A DNA stretch of 8,490 nucleotides from Anaerolinea sp. (GTDB taxonomy: Bacteria; Chloroflexota; Anaerolineae; Anaerolineales; Anaerolineaceae): contig PNNU01000126.1 of NCBI GenBank assembly GCA_013824385.1, positions 1 through 8,490 of the forward strand, given 5' to 3'. Position numbers and translations under genes: made by a program. The notes beneath the pieces are model-generated. The model did not search any database, had not been told where the DNA came from, and saw only the letters and a program-made list of their open reading frames with translations. The number at the start of each line of letters is the position of its first letter. Within the stretch, counting starts at the first letter, position 1. This document shows, piece by piece, positions 1 through 7,056 of the stretch.

Positions 1-328
1 CAGCGGCTGTTTCAAGGCTGTGGGGTTGATAATCCTGATCTTGATTGCCTTTTCTCGCTGCGAGAAGTTCATCCACTTTAGAAAGTGCAAAATCAGCAGA
101 TTGAACATCATCCGCTTTTAATGCAATGACCAACTCATCAGGTTTTGCAGCTGAGATTTCAGGGGAGGTTAATCCAATATGGGCAAGGAGTTCTTTGTTG
201 GAATCGGTACCCATAATGACACCTGTATCCAATATTCCCGCAAGTTCCGTTAGGGAACGTTGTAATTTCATTAGTTTTGCGGAATCAATATAAACACCAC
301 GTCGAATTTCAGTTTTGATTATTGCCAT
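1..328 (-). CDS. fdrA: FdrA-like protein (acyl-CoA synthetase/succinyl-CoA ligase-related), N-terminal part, cut by window edge
   Basis: Only the first 109 residues are in the window; the gene continues beyond the left edge. The protein starts MAIIKTEIRRGVYIDSAKLM and continues with LMKLQRSLTEL, then GVIMGTDSNKELL, then LVIALKADD. This follows the N-terminus of E. coli FdrA as I recall it (a segment like DSVSLMIISRKLSE, then VSVMMGTPANKALL, then ICVAIRSE) closely enough to name the family. FdrA is related to the CoA-binding and ligase parts of succinyl-CoA synthetase. In enterobacteria fdrA lies with ylbE and ylbF, and the set has been linked to the oxamate carbamoyltransferase step of allantoin (purine) breakdown. 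Whether this copy does that cannot be judged from a fragment. The ATG at 326-328 is supported by an AGGAG Shine-Dalgarno at 334-338, five bases away. Transcription appears to come from its own promoter through an attenuator-like leader. Confidence 0.8.
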   Translation of the reverse strand, partial: MAIIKTEIRRGVYIDSAKLMKLQRSLTELAGILDTGVIMGTDSNKELLAHIGLTSPEISAAKPDELVIALKADDVQSADFALSKVDELLAARKGNQDQDYQPHSLETAA

Positions 329-527
329 TTTCACTCCTGAGAGGATGTTGGATTAAAAAACGCGGAATTGGAATGAAAAATCACCAATTCCCCGATATAT
401 AATAAATGGGTTGGAAGCAGCATAAATGACCATTCGATTGGGTTGCGATTTGGAATTGTCATTGTCATTGCTCGTATCTTCACCAGTCCATCCATTCATT
501 CTGATATTGATGTTGCAAGCTGGGACA
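329..527 (-). promoter_or_regulatory. Candidate transcription-attenuation leader (possible riboswitch) upstream of fdrA
   Basis: About 200 nt lie between the predicted transcript start (about 526-528) and the fdrA start codon. They end in an intrinsic terminator (352-394) that finishes some 20 nt before the ATG. A 7-base segment CAATTCC (minus strand, 458-452) is complementary to GGAATTG (391-385), which is the 5' arm of that terminator. The two helices exclude each other, as antiterminator and terminator would. A second helix can form between AATGAC (469-464, a copy repeated in tandem at 463-458) and GTCATT (430-425). I see no match to the purine, guanidine-I, c-di-GMP, TPP or other riboswitch cores I know. 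A 48-codon minus-strand frame (353-499) runs through the terminator and stops in its T-run, but it has no Shine-Dalgarno. The regulatory role is inferred from layout. Confidence 0.5.
352..394 (-). terminator. Intrinsic terminator in the fdrA leader (attenuator)
   Basis: On the minus strand, GGAATTGG (391-384) pairs perfectly with CCAATTCC (371-364) around a 12-nt loop. The stem extends past one mismatch (363/392) by two further pairs (362/393 and 361/394). It is followed at once by six T residues (minus strand, 360-355). The hairpin lies downstream of the predicted fdrA promoter and upstream of the fdrA start codon, so it would stop the transcript before the gene unless it is relieved. Confidence 0.7.
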
Positions 528-533
528 CAATTC

Positions 534-562
534 ACTATAACACGTGCAAAATACAAAATCAA
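534..562 (-). promoter_or_regulatory. Predicted sigma70-type promoter of fdrA, extended -10
   Basis: Reading the minus strand: -35 TTGATT at 562-557, a 17-bp spacer, and -10 TATAGT at 539-534. The -10 is preceded by TGT, giving an extended TGnTATAGT. This places transcription start at about 526-528, after the terminator of the neighbouring gene (611-654), so fdrA appears to be an independent transcription unit. Confidence 0.6.
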
Positions 563-610
563 ATTACCTTAAGCACCATTTGTATGACAAACTTCACGAA
601 TTGTATCGGC

Positions 611-654
611 AAAAATTCATCCCTTGACTGATGCAGGGCTTGTCAAGGGATGAA
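611..654 (-). terminator. Intrinsic terminator of the GNAT-like gene
   Basis: A perfect 13-bp inverted repeat (616-628 with 642-654; arm TTCATCCCTTGAC) encloses a 13-nt loop. On the minus strand it is followed by TTTTT (615-611). It begins 21 bases after the stop codon of the minus-strand gene at 676-1401, so it ends that transcript and separates it from fdrA. Confidence 0.85.
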
Positions 655-675
655 GGTTATTCATTTTATCGAAAA

Positions 676-1401
676 CTAGAGGTCAAGAGTTTCAGGAACA
701 CGGAATTTCTCATTGGCCTTGAGGACTTCGTCGGTAACTTTGAAGTTCAAATCGTCGCCGATGATCTGTTTGCAGTATTCTTTCAAACGACCCTGCCAGG
801 TATCCTGATTGACATAGAAAATCTTGGCGCCGCCCAATTCGTGCTGCATTTGGGGGAAGGGTTTGGTGGGTTGCGCCATGGATAAACCAGCCATTCGCCA
901 GCCGTTATAACTTTCGAAGGTTGACCACCATTCCTGAACCTTGAGCATTTCCATGGCGTAATAGGTTTTGGCGTAGTACATAGGATAGCCTAATTTTGCA
1001 CGGCGGGAGAAGGTCATGGTGTGCAGGCTGATTGCGAGGTCTTTATCCCAGGCGCGGCCATTGGCGAAACCAAGGAACTCACCATCGATGAGACCAACGA
1101 AGGTAAATGGATCTTTAAGGCGTTTGCGGCGTAAAGCAAGTACTTCGCCATAGACACGAACACCCACGATGTCATAAAAGTCTTTTTCAACTTTCATAAC
1201 TTTTTCCATAACCCCAAGGATCGGGTCAATATCGCTATCTTGAATTGCACGAATGTAGAGCATGCGGCCGTCTAACAATTTAACTTGGGCACCGGGCCAA
1301 ACTGGCATATTCATGGCTGGGGAAGATAAAATGCCTTCGATTTCTCGAACGTCTAATTTCATCTCTTCAACAGAAACAGGAGTTGGAAGTTCTATTTTCA
1401 T
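676..1401 (-). CDS. GNAT-like (N-acetyltransferase fold) protein of unknown substrate
   Basis: A 241-residue cytoplasmic protein with no signal peptide or membrane segment. After about 43 residues comes DGRMLYIRAIQDSDID, which looks like the first strand and helix of a GNAT domain. FTFVGLIDGEFLGFANGRAW (about 100-118) fits the central strands, and the following basic stretch SRRAKLGYPMYYAKTYYAME resembles the acetyl-CoA loop and helix. The usual R/Q-x-x-G-x-G/A signature is degenerate (RRAKLGYP), so acetyl-CoA binding is uncertain. The C-terminal third is not recognised. The ATG at 1399-1401 has an AAGGA Shine-Dalgarno about six bases upstream. The gene has its own promoter and terminator and is monocistronic. 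Lying beside fdrA hints at, but does not show, a shared pathway. It could equally be an uncharacterised conserved protein of another fold. Confidence 0.55.
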   Translation of the reverse strand: MKIELPTPVSVEEMKLDVREIEGILSSPAMNMPVWPGAQVKLLDGRMLYIRAIQDSDIDPILGVMEKVMKVEKDFYDIVGVRVYGEVLALRRKRLKDPFTFVGLIDGEFLGFANGRAWDKDLAISLHTMTFSRRAKLGYPMYYAKTYYAMEMLKVQEWWSTFESYNGWRMAGLSMAQPTKPFPQMQHELGGAKIFYVNQDTWQGRLKEYCKQIIGDDLNFKVTDEVLKANEKFRVPETLDL

Positions 1402-1439
1402 TTGTAATCCTTTCCAGGGTAATTGATTCTTTCAAAAAA

Positions 1440-1468
1440 AGTATAGCAAACGTAAAATGGTTAGTCAA
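1440..1468 (-). promoter_or_regulatory. Strong predicted sigma70-type promoter of the GNAT-like gene
   Basis: On the minus strand, -35 TTGACT (1468-1463) and -10 TATACT (1445-1440) are separated by exactly 17 bp, each one base from consensus. Transcription would start near 1433, leaving a leader of about 30 nt with the Shine-Dalgarno in it. Confidence 0.75.
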
Positions 1469-1694
1469 TCAGTCCTCAGACAATTAAGACGAATTAGGGA
1501 CTTATGTAATATTGGAGGAGGCGATAACAGTATCATTTATCACTCATCACGTCAGAAAAAGGGGAAAACATTTTTTTTATACCTAATTAATGCTCACATT
1601 ATGAAATAAAAACTATAATAGTCTTTGTCCTTTTATTAAAAAATATTGGTATTTTTTCTTTTATTGCTTTAACGACCGTAAACCGAGGTGTCGT
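1469..1694 (+). promoter_or_regulatory. AT-rich upstream region with candidate promoter of the GGDEF/EAL gene
   Basis: This stretch separates two divergent genes and holds no gene that I can support. A perfect -10 TATAAT lies at 1614-1619. The base run 17 bp before it (TGCTCA, 1591-1596) matches the -35 consensus at only three of six positions, but a run of eight or more T residues (about 1571-1579) could act as an UP element. This would give a leader of about 70 nt. A small palindrome GATAA...TTATC sits near 1522-1540; its role is unknown. Confidence 0.35.
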
Positions 1695-4154
1695 TTGCGT
1701 CTTGCTGCTTACAATAGACAGTTTTTTTGTTATTGGGGATCATTGGTGATGCTTTTCTGCTCACCAATTATTGTCTATTTATTATCCACACAATTAAACC
1801 TTGGTTTACGCTCCCAAGTTTTTTGGGTTATGGATATCTTATTCAACCTGTTTGCCATGGCGGGATTATGGATTGCGGCGATGCATTCACGCCAACTTTC
1901 AAAAAAATATTTTTGGGCCTGGATGTTACTTTTTCTGGCTTCCACGACAACTATTGTGGCGAACCTAATTTGGCGAATAACCAATAATGCCCGTTTACCT
2001 TTTTCAATAATATCTATTACAGACACAATTTACATTTTTGAATATGTCTGTTTATTTACCGCCATGGGGATATTTTCTACGCAAAAATTTAGCCGGATGG
2101 AATGGCTAAAACGTGCGCTTGATATTAGTATCATCTTGATCGTCACTTTGCTGGCTTTTTTGATTTTTATTTTTAAACCGGCTTTAAGCCTTGTGGACTC
2201 AATACAATACACTGGCAACTTCCTGCTTTTGTTTTATCCCCTTGTGGATATGATTTTAATGTTTGCAGCTTTGGCAGTCTTATATTTCAGACCGCGAAAA
2301 ATGTTTTTGAACCCGTTTTGGCTTATTTTTGCCAGTCTTGCTGTGATGAGTGTTACCGATTACTTTTTCAGTATGAGTATGATAAAAGGGGTTTATACAG
2401 CTAGTCATTTTCTAAACGTTGGGTGGTGGTTTTCAGATTTGCTTCTCGGATTAGCTGGAATTTCTCAATATCGTTTCATTATTTCAAGGGAAGCTGTAGA
2501 AAAAAACCTTGAAAAACCTAACGCGGTGAGAAAGTGGATCGCAAAATGGGTGGTGTATTTTCCATATGTGATGGTGGTAGGCGCTTATGCACTGTTTATC
2601 TTTTACCATAACTCTGACCTAAAAGTATTACGCGAGTTGTTAACTGGCTTGGGGATGATCATCGCTTTGTTTATTATCAGGCAAATTGTAGTGATTGCTG
2701 AAAACCGGCAATTGCTTCACTCGTTATCGCGTGCCAATCAAAAACTCAAACTTCAAACCCGTGATCTGTTCCGCACCAATCAGGATTTGCAAGTCGAAAT
2801 AGAAAAACGCAACGTTATCCAGGAAAAGCTTTCATATGATGCGATGCACGACGCCCTGACCGGTCTTTCGAACCGTGTATTGTTTACCAACCGACTGGAA
2901 CACGCTTTTGAAAAAATCAAAAGAAATCCGGGGCTGGTCTATTCGGTTTTGTTCCTCGATTTGGATAACTTTAAATCCATCAACGACATCCTTGGGCATA
3001 ACGCCGGCGACCTCGCCCTGATCGAATTGGGTCATCGCCTTGGAAAGTGCATCCGTTCTGTGGATACGCTGGCCCGATTCGGCGGAGACGAGTTTGTGAT
3101 CTTGCTCGAAAACTCCGAGGACAAAGATGTGACGCTTTCTGTGGCGAATCGTATCCTGCTCGAATTGCAGCGGCCATTTTTGCACAATGAAACCAAAGTG
3201 ATGGTTACCTGCAGCATTGGCATTGTTCAATCCATCCACGGTTATCGAAACCCTGAAGATGTTTTGCGTGATGTGGATATTGCCATGTACACAGCCAAAA
3301 AAACCGGCAAGGCCAAATTCGAGATTTTCAATATCGAGATGGGCACGGCTGCAACCTATCAACTTGAAGTGGAAGGTGAGCTGCACCGCGCCATAACCAA
3401 TAAGGAACTCTTTCTTCAATACCAACCGATTGTCAATTTGAGCACTCACACCATTGTTGGTTTTGAGGCATTGCTGCGTTGGCAGCATCCCATGCGAGGA
3501 TTGCTCGAACCAGATGATTTCATCCCCATCGCAGAAGACTCGGGGGCGATCAATCCCATTGGCGATTGGGTGCTGCGTGCTGCTTGTGAACAAATGCAAA
3601 GCTGGAACAATATCAGCCCTGAAGCGGCAAATATGTTTCTGAGCATCAATCTGTCGGGCAAACAGATATTAAAAGCCGGGTTGGCCGCCTCCATCCAACA
3701 GATACTTAAGGAAACCGGTTTGAATCCACGCCAATTAACACTTGAAGTCACTGAAAATACCCTGATCATGGATGAGAAAGTGGTTTCAGAACAGATTGCA
3801 GCTTTACGCGCCAAAGGTATTTCGATATCCGTGGATGATTTCGGCACCGGGTATTCTTCGCTATACAACTTGAACAATTTTTATGTAGATGAGATAAAAA
3901 TTGACAATCTTTTTGCTGAGAACATAGCACCGGGAAAGAAGAATTATGCAATCTGTAATTCGATTATTCACATGACCAAGCAATTGGGCATCCGCACCAT
4001 CATTGAGGGGATTGAAGAAGCGAATCAATTGGAGATTTTTGCCAGCCTGGGCTGCAACCTGGGGCAGGGATATTTCCTTGCCAGACCGATGCTAGCCAGT
4101 GACGTGCATAGCAAGATTTTTGAAGACCAGAATTTTCAATTGCCATTGGTATAA
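1695..4154 (+). CDS. Membrane-bound GGDEF/EAL cyclic-di-GMP turnover protein
   Basis: An 819-residue protein. About ten hydrophobic helices span residues 10-332 with no sensor family that I can name. A charged coiled-coil/signalling helix (about 335-380) leads into a GGDEF domain (about 380-545). That domain has DALTGL at 386, LDLDNFKSIND for metal and substrate, and intact GGDEF at 463-467. RSVD lies five residues before GGDEF and forms the c-di-GMP inhibitory I-site. The EAL domain (about 560-810) has EAL at 591-593, INLS, LEVTEN, DDFGTGYSSL, IKID, IIEGIEE and GQGY, so the usual metal and catalytic positions look filled. Both synthesis (two GTP to c-di-GMP) and hydrolysis to pGpG are possible; the balance would depend on the membrane signal. 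Start choice: TTG at 1695 has GAGGTG at 1685-1690 and keeps the first helix whole. ATG at 1749, with GGGGA at 1736-1740, is a real alternative that would shorten the first helix. Confidence 0.93.
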   Translation: MRLAAYNRQFFCYWGSLVMLFCSPIIVYLLSTQLNLGLRSQVFWVMDILFNLFAMAGLWIAAMHSRQLSKKYFWAWMLLFLASTTTIVANLIWRITNNARLPFSIISITDTIYIFEYVCLFTAMGIFSTQKFSRMEWLKRALDISIILIVTLLAFLIFIFKPALSLVDSIQYTGNFLLLFYPLVDMILMFAALAVLYFRPRKMFLNPFWLIFASLAVMSVTDYFFSMSMIKGVYTASHFLNVGWWFSDLLLGLAGISQYRFIISREAVEKNLEKPNAVRKWIAKWVVYFPYVMVVGAYALFIFYHNSDLKVLRELLTGLGMIIALFIIRQIVVIAENRQLLHSLSRANQKLKLQTRDLFRTNQDLQVEIEKRNVIQEKLSYDAMHDALTGLSNRVLFTNRLEHAFEKIKRNPGLVYSVLFLDLDNFKSINDILGHNAGDLALIELGHRLGKCIRSVDTLARFGGDEFVILLENSEDKDVTLSVANRILLELQRPFLHNETKVMVTCSIGIVQSIHGYRNPEDVLRDVDIAMYTAKKTGKAKFEIFNIEMGTAATYQLEVEGELHRAITNKELFLQYQPIVNLSTHTIVGFEALLRWQHPMRGLLEPDDFIPIAEDSGAINPIGDWVLRAACEQMQSWNNISPEAANMFLSINLSGKQILKAGLAASIQQILKETGLNPRQLTLEVTENTLIMDEKVVSEQIAALRAKGISISVDDFGTGYSSLYNLNNFYVDEIKIDNLFAENIAPGKKNYAICNSIIHMTKQLGIRTIIEGIEEANQLEIFASLGCNLGQGYFLARPMLASDVHSKIFEDQNFQLPLV

Positions 4155-4160
4155 AGATTT

Positions 4161-4202
4161 AACCTCCTTACAACGCGAGTAAATGGAAGGAGGTTTTGTT
4201 TT
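4161..4202 (+). terminator. Intrinsic terminator of the GGDEF/EAL gene
   Basis: A perfect 9-bp inverted repeat AACCTCCTT (4161-4169) / AAGGAGGTT (4187-4195) lies 6 bases after the stop codon. Stem and tail merge into TTTTGTTTT (4194-4202). On the opposite strand the hairpin is followed by AAATCTTT, so it would be a weaker terminator for the convergent glucosidase gene, whose stop lies only 6 bases away at 4208. Confidence 0.75.
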
Positions 4203-4207
4203 CAGAA

Positions 4208-5578
4208 TTATTTCAGCATCAATCCATTATCTTTGATCACTTTACCATACCAATAGGCGCTGGCTTTGGGGGTGCGTTTCTGAGTTTTGTAATCCACATA
4301 CACCAGGCCAAAACGCTGTGAATACCCGTGACCCCATTCGAAATTGTCCATGAACGACCAGACGAAATATCCCTTGATGTTGATGCCTGCCTGGATGGCT
4401 CTGGCGATGGCTTGCAAGTGCATATCAATATACTCGATGCGCTTGGGGTCATCGATCTTGCCAAAATTATCAGGGGCGTATGAATAACTGGCGCCATTTT
4501 CGGTAATTAGAATCTTGTTTGGTCGGTATTCGTCGTTCACCTTCTTCAATAGGTCAAACAGACCCTGGGGATAGATTTCCCAGCCCATCTCGGTTTTTTG
4601 ATCAACGGGCGCTGGCATGGATTTGAAGCTTATTTCTCCGGATGAATCCGGTTGGTCGGTGTGAAAAACCTGCCGTGTGTAGTAGTTGACACCCAAAAAA
4701 TCAATGGGGGCAGCAATCAAGTCCATATCCCCTGGCTGGATGAAATCGGGGTTTTCATTCTTAAGCACACCGTGGCGGATGTAAGCTTGGACCGCTTCTG
4801 CAGGGTAGGAGCCTTTGTATATCGGATCAGCAAACCAGCGGTTGTGCAGTATCTCCACCTGGTTCGCGAGGCTGTTATCGGCGGCAGAATCGGTCTGTGG
4901 GTAGATGGAAGCCGGGTTGAGTGCAATGCCAATTTCAGCGTCTGGATAATGCGCCCGAATGGCTTTGACAGCCAATCCATGTGAGAGTAAAAGGTGATGA
5001 GCCGCGACCAGACCTTTATACGCATCGGTCATACCCGGCGCGTGATGCCCCCAGGTGAAACTCAAAAAGCTGGCGCAAATCGGTTCATTAATGGTCATCC
5101 AGTTTTTGACACGGTCTCCGAAGCAGCGTGCTGAAACATCGCTGAACTCTTCAAAAGCGTAGACTGAATCGCGATTTAGCCAGGCGCCTTTCAGCTTGGT
5201 TGGGATATCCCAATGGTAGAGGGTTAAGAAGGGGGTGATTTCTGCCTGTAGCATCTCATCAATTAATCGGTTGTAAAAATCAATGCCCTGTTGATTGATC
5301 CTACCGCTTCCATCGGGAAGAATTCTTGGCCAGGCGATTGAGAAACGATAGGCTCTATAGCCCAATTGTTTCATTAATTGGATGTCTTCTTTCCAGCGGT
5401 GGTAATGATCGCAGGCCATATCGCCGTTATCATTGTTGTGTATGGTTCCTGATCGGTGTGAGAATTCATCCCAAATGGATGGACTGCGTCCGCCCGAGTC
5501 GACTGCGCCTTCAACCTGGTATGAAGATGTTGCTGTTCCCCATTGAAAATCCTTTGGGAATTCATAGAAATCGGACAT
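4208..5578 (-). CDS. bglA: GH1 beta-glucosidase
   Basis: A 456-residue family 1 glycoside hydrolase, the usual length for bacterial enzymes, with no signal peptide and so cytoplasmic. The N-terminal GH1 signature FQWGTATSSYQVEGA is at 11-25 (Q21 in the glucose site). YHWD gives H122, TINEP gives the acid/base E165, and ITENG gives the nucleophile E360. WSFMDNFEW (407-415) supplies the sugar-binding W407, E414 and W415. All retaining-mechanism residues are present. It would release glucose from cellobiose, other short beta-glucosides or aryl-glucosides; exact substrate is not readable from sequence, and beta-galactosidase side activity is common. One oddity: the loop after YHWD is shorter than in the BglA-type sequence I recall (IPTKLKGAW, where LPQ..Q.KGGW is usual). 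The ATG at 5576-5578 has GAGGTG just upstream. It is the last gene of the GH94-GH1 cluster. Confidence 0.95.
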   Translation of the reverse strand: MSDFYEFPKDFQWGTATSSYQVEGAVDSGGRSPSIWDEFSHRSGTIHNNDNGDMACDHYHRWKEDIQLMKQLGYRAYRFSIAWPRILPDGSGRINQQGIDFYNRLIDEMLQAEITPFLTLYHWDIPTKLKGAWLNRDSVYAFEEFSDVSARCFGDRVKNWMTINEPICASFLSFTWGHHAPGMTDAYKGLVAAHHLLLSHGLAVKAIRAHYPDAEIGIALNPASIYPQTDSAADNSLANQVEILHNRWFADPIYKGSYPAEAVQAYIRHGVLKNENPDFIQPGDMDLIAAPIDFLGVNYYTRQVFHTDQPDSSGEISFKSMPAPVDQKTEMGWEIYPQGLFDLLKKVNDEYRPNKILITENGASYSYAPDNFGKIDDPKRIEYIDMHLQAIARAIQAGINIKGYFVWSFMDNFEWGHGYSQRFGLVYVDYKTQKRTPKASAYWYGKVIKDNGLMLK

Positions 5579-5633
5579 GACACCTCAAGTTTATTTTTAC
5601 TTTTATGGTCTACATATGCAGACGTGAACGCCA

Positions 5634-5639
5634 ATTATA
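5634..5639 (-). promoter_or_regulatory. Possible internal promoter (-10 element) before the GH1 gene
   Basis: A perfect TATAAT reads on the minus strand at 5639-5634, 55 bases before the GH1 start codon. There is no -35 match at 16-18 bp (GGATGG at 5662-5657). The -35 position falls inside the long imperfect palindrome at 5654-5699. If it is used, it would probably need an activator. Confidence 0.3.
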
Positions 5640-5653
5640 AGACGTAATACGAA

Positions 5654-5699
5654 ATTCCATCCTGTCAGGTTCGTCGATATGAATCTTACAGAATGGAAT
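5654..5699. repeat. Long imperfect palindrome between GH94 and GH1 genes
   Basis: Two 21-base arms (5654-5674 and 5679-5699) around a CGAT loop pair at 17 positions by Watson-Crick rules. Two further positions are G-T pairs and two are mismatches (5661/5692 and 5666/5687). The outer arm is ATTCCATcCTGT / ACAGaATGGAAT. It lies 47 bases after the GH94 stop codon on the transcribed strand and is followed only by TTTC, so it is a poor intrinsic terminator. It could be an operator next to the TATAAT at 5634-5639, an mRNA-stabilising stem, or a small dispersed palindromic repeat. Confidence 0.6.
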
Positions 5700-5745
5700 C
5701 CATATAGCTGATAATTCATTTGAAAAAACTGAATCTTGATGAAAC

Positions 5746-7047
5746 TTATCCCTCCATCCAGACTTCAACCTGGTTTTGCTGCTCCAATTGTTCTGCCGGG
5801 ATCAGGTTGCCTTTGATCTGAATGCCGTTCAAGGTTAATTGTTTGACCCCTTTGCACAGGTGTTTGGGGTTGTGAACGCTAATATTGATTTCTTTACCTC
5901 TGAACATGCGTTTGACCGAAAAGCCATCCCATTTGGCGGGGATGCAAGGGTCGATGCGCAGCCCGTTGGCTTGCGGTTGGACGCCCAACACGTATTGCGT
6001 GGAACTGTAATAGAACCAGGCCGCGGCCCCTGTCAGCCAAGAGGTGCGGGTATTGCCTGCTCTGGGTGAAAAATCGGAATAAGTCGTCTGTCCCTGTACA
6101 TAAGGTTCCATCTGCCTGATTTCAGCTTTTTCATTGTAGGCAGCCGGCATGGCCGCACGAAGATATTCCCAGGCGCGGTCGCCATTGCCCAAAATGCATT
6201 CGGCCATGATGCCCCAGCCTTGCGTGTGGTTAAAGATGCCCGCGTTTTCTTTAATGCCGCTGTTGAATACCACCGCGCGCATAACTTCCACTGATGTTTT
6301 CTTAAAAGGAGGTGCGGAAAGCATTAAACCGTAAGGCGTGGCTAATTGGTCTTTGACTGTCTGCATGCTGAGTTTGGCCTGCTCGGATGTGGCTGCGCCG
6401 CTGATCACCGACCAGACCTGCGTATTCAGATAGACCTGGCCTTCAGAATAATCTTTGGTGCCGTAGATGGTGCCGTCTTCGGCGATAGCCCAGATGAACC
6501 ATTTACCGTCCCAGGCGATTTTCTTGATACTTTGATCCAGTTTTTTCAACTGATCTTCAGCCCACTGCTTGTCTTCAAGCCGCCAAAGTTGTTCGGCAAT
6601 CTCGGCCAAAATTTTCAAGCCAAGATAAACCTGGAAGGCAACAAACAGACTTTCACCGTTGTAACCAAGTCGAAGGCAGTCATTCCAATCTGCCAACAAG
6701 CCGCAGGGCAGCCCGTGCTTGCCGGTGCGCTCCAGGTTGAATTCGAGCGCGCGGCGCATGTGGCCAAAGACAGTGTCTTCACCAAAATCGGCATAAGGCA
6801 GCACTTTATTATAAAAATCTTTATCGCCGGTTTCATTCACATAAGCCGGGACAGCATTGAAGAACCACAGACAGTCATCCGATCTGAATTCTTCAGGTGC
6901 AGGTGTCTTCTCATGGCCGGGTTTATGATCGAAAGGCTGGATGATGGGAATGGCGCCTCCGCAATTCACCTGGCCTGTCAGCATCAATTCCAGGCGCTTT
7001 TTGGCTTCCTCAGGGATGGCGGTCAGCACTCCCAGTACATCTTGCAC
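5746..7047 (-). CDS. GH94 phosphorylase, C-terminal fragment after the TAA
   Basis: This is the catalytic barrel (with DWNDC, FNHTQGW and TSWLTG) and the C-terminal beta domain (DPCIPAKWDGFSVKRMFRG onward). The frame is open from directly after the TAA. The first possible start is GTG at 7045-7047, three codons further on, but no Shine-Dalgarno precedes it, and it would begin in the middle of the conserved RDSVQDVLG motif. Independent translation is therefore unlikely, and a stand-alone barrel would lack the N-terminal domain that GH94 enzymes need. Confidence 0.6.
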   Translation of the reverse strand: MQDVLGVLTAIPEEAKKRLELMLTGQVNCGGAIPIIQPFDHKPGHEKTPAPEEFRSDDCLWFFNAVPAYVNETGDKDFYNKVLPYADFGEDTVFGHMRRALEFNLERTGKHGLPCGLLADWNDCLRLGYNGESLFVAFQVYLGLKILAEIAEQLWRLEDKQWAEDQLKKLDQSIKKIAWDGKWFIWAIAEDGTIYGTKDYSEGQVYLNTQVWSVISGAATSEQAKLSMQTVKDQLATPYGLMLSAPPFKKTSVEVMRAVVFNSGIKENAGIFNHTQGWGIMAECILGNGDRAWEYLRAAMPAAYNEKAEIRQMEPYVQGQTTYSDFSPRAGNTRTSWLTGAAAWFYYSSTQYVLGVQPQANGLRIDPCIPAKWDGFSVKRMFRGKEINISVHNPKHLCKGVKQLTLNGIQIKGNLIPAEQLEQQNQVEVWMEG

Positions 7048-7056
7048 GCTGTCGCG

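Noticed and set aside
528..533. GAATTG as a third switching segment able to pair with CAATTCC at 452-458
   Set aside because: With the promoter placed at 534-562 this segment lies before the predicted transcription start and would not be in the RNA.
2832..3599. Open minus-strand frame of 255 codons opposite the GGDEF/EAL gene
   Set aside because: It lies entirely antisense to well-conserved GGDEF and EAL domains, its translation resembles no family, and there is no ribosome binding site. It is a shadow frame.
4161..4195. AAGGAGGTT as a ribosome binding site, and AACCTCCTT as a 16S rRNA 3'-end fragment
   Set aside because: The two are arms of one hairpin with a T-run just after a stop codon, and no start codon or frame follows on the plus strand. 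The likeness to the anti-Shine-Dalgarno sequence is taken as chance.
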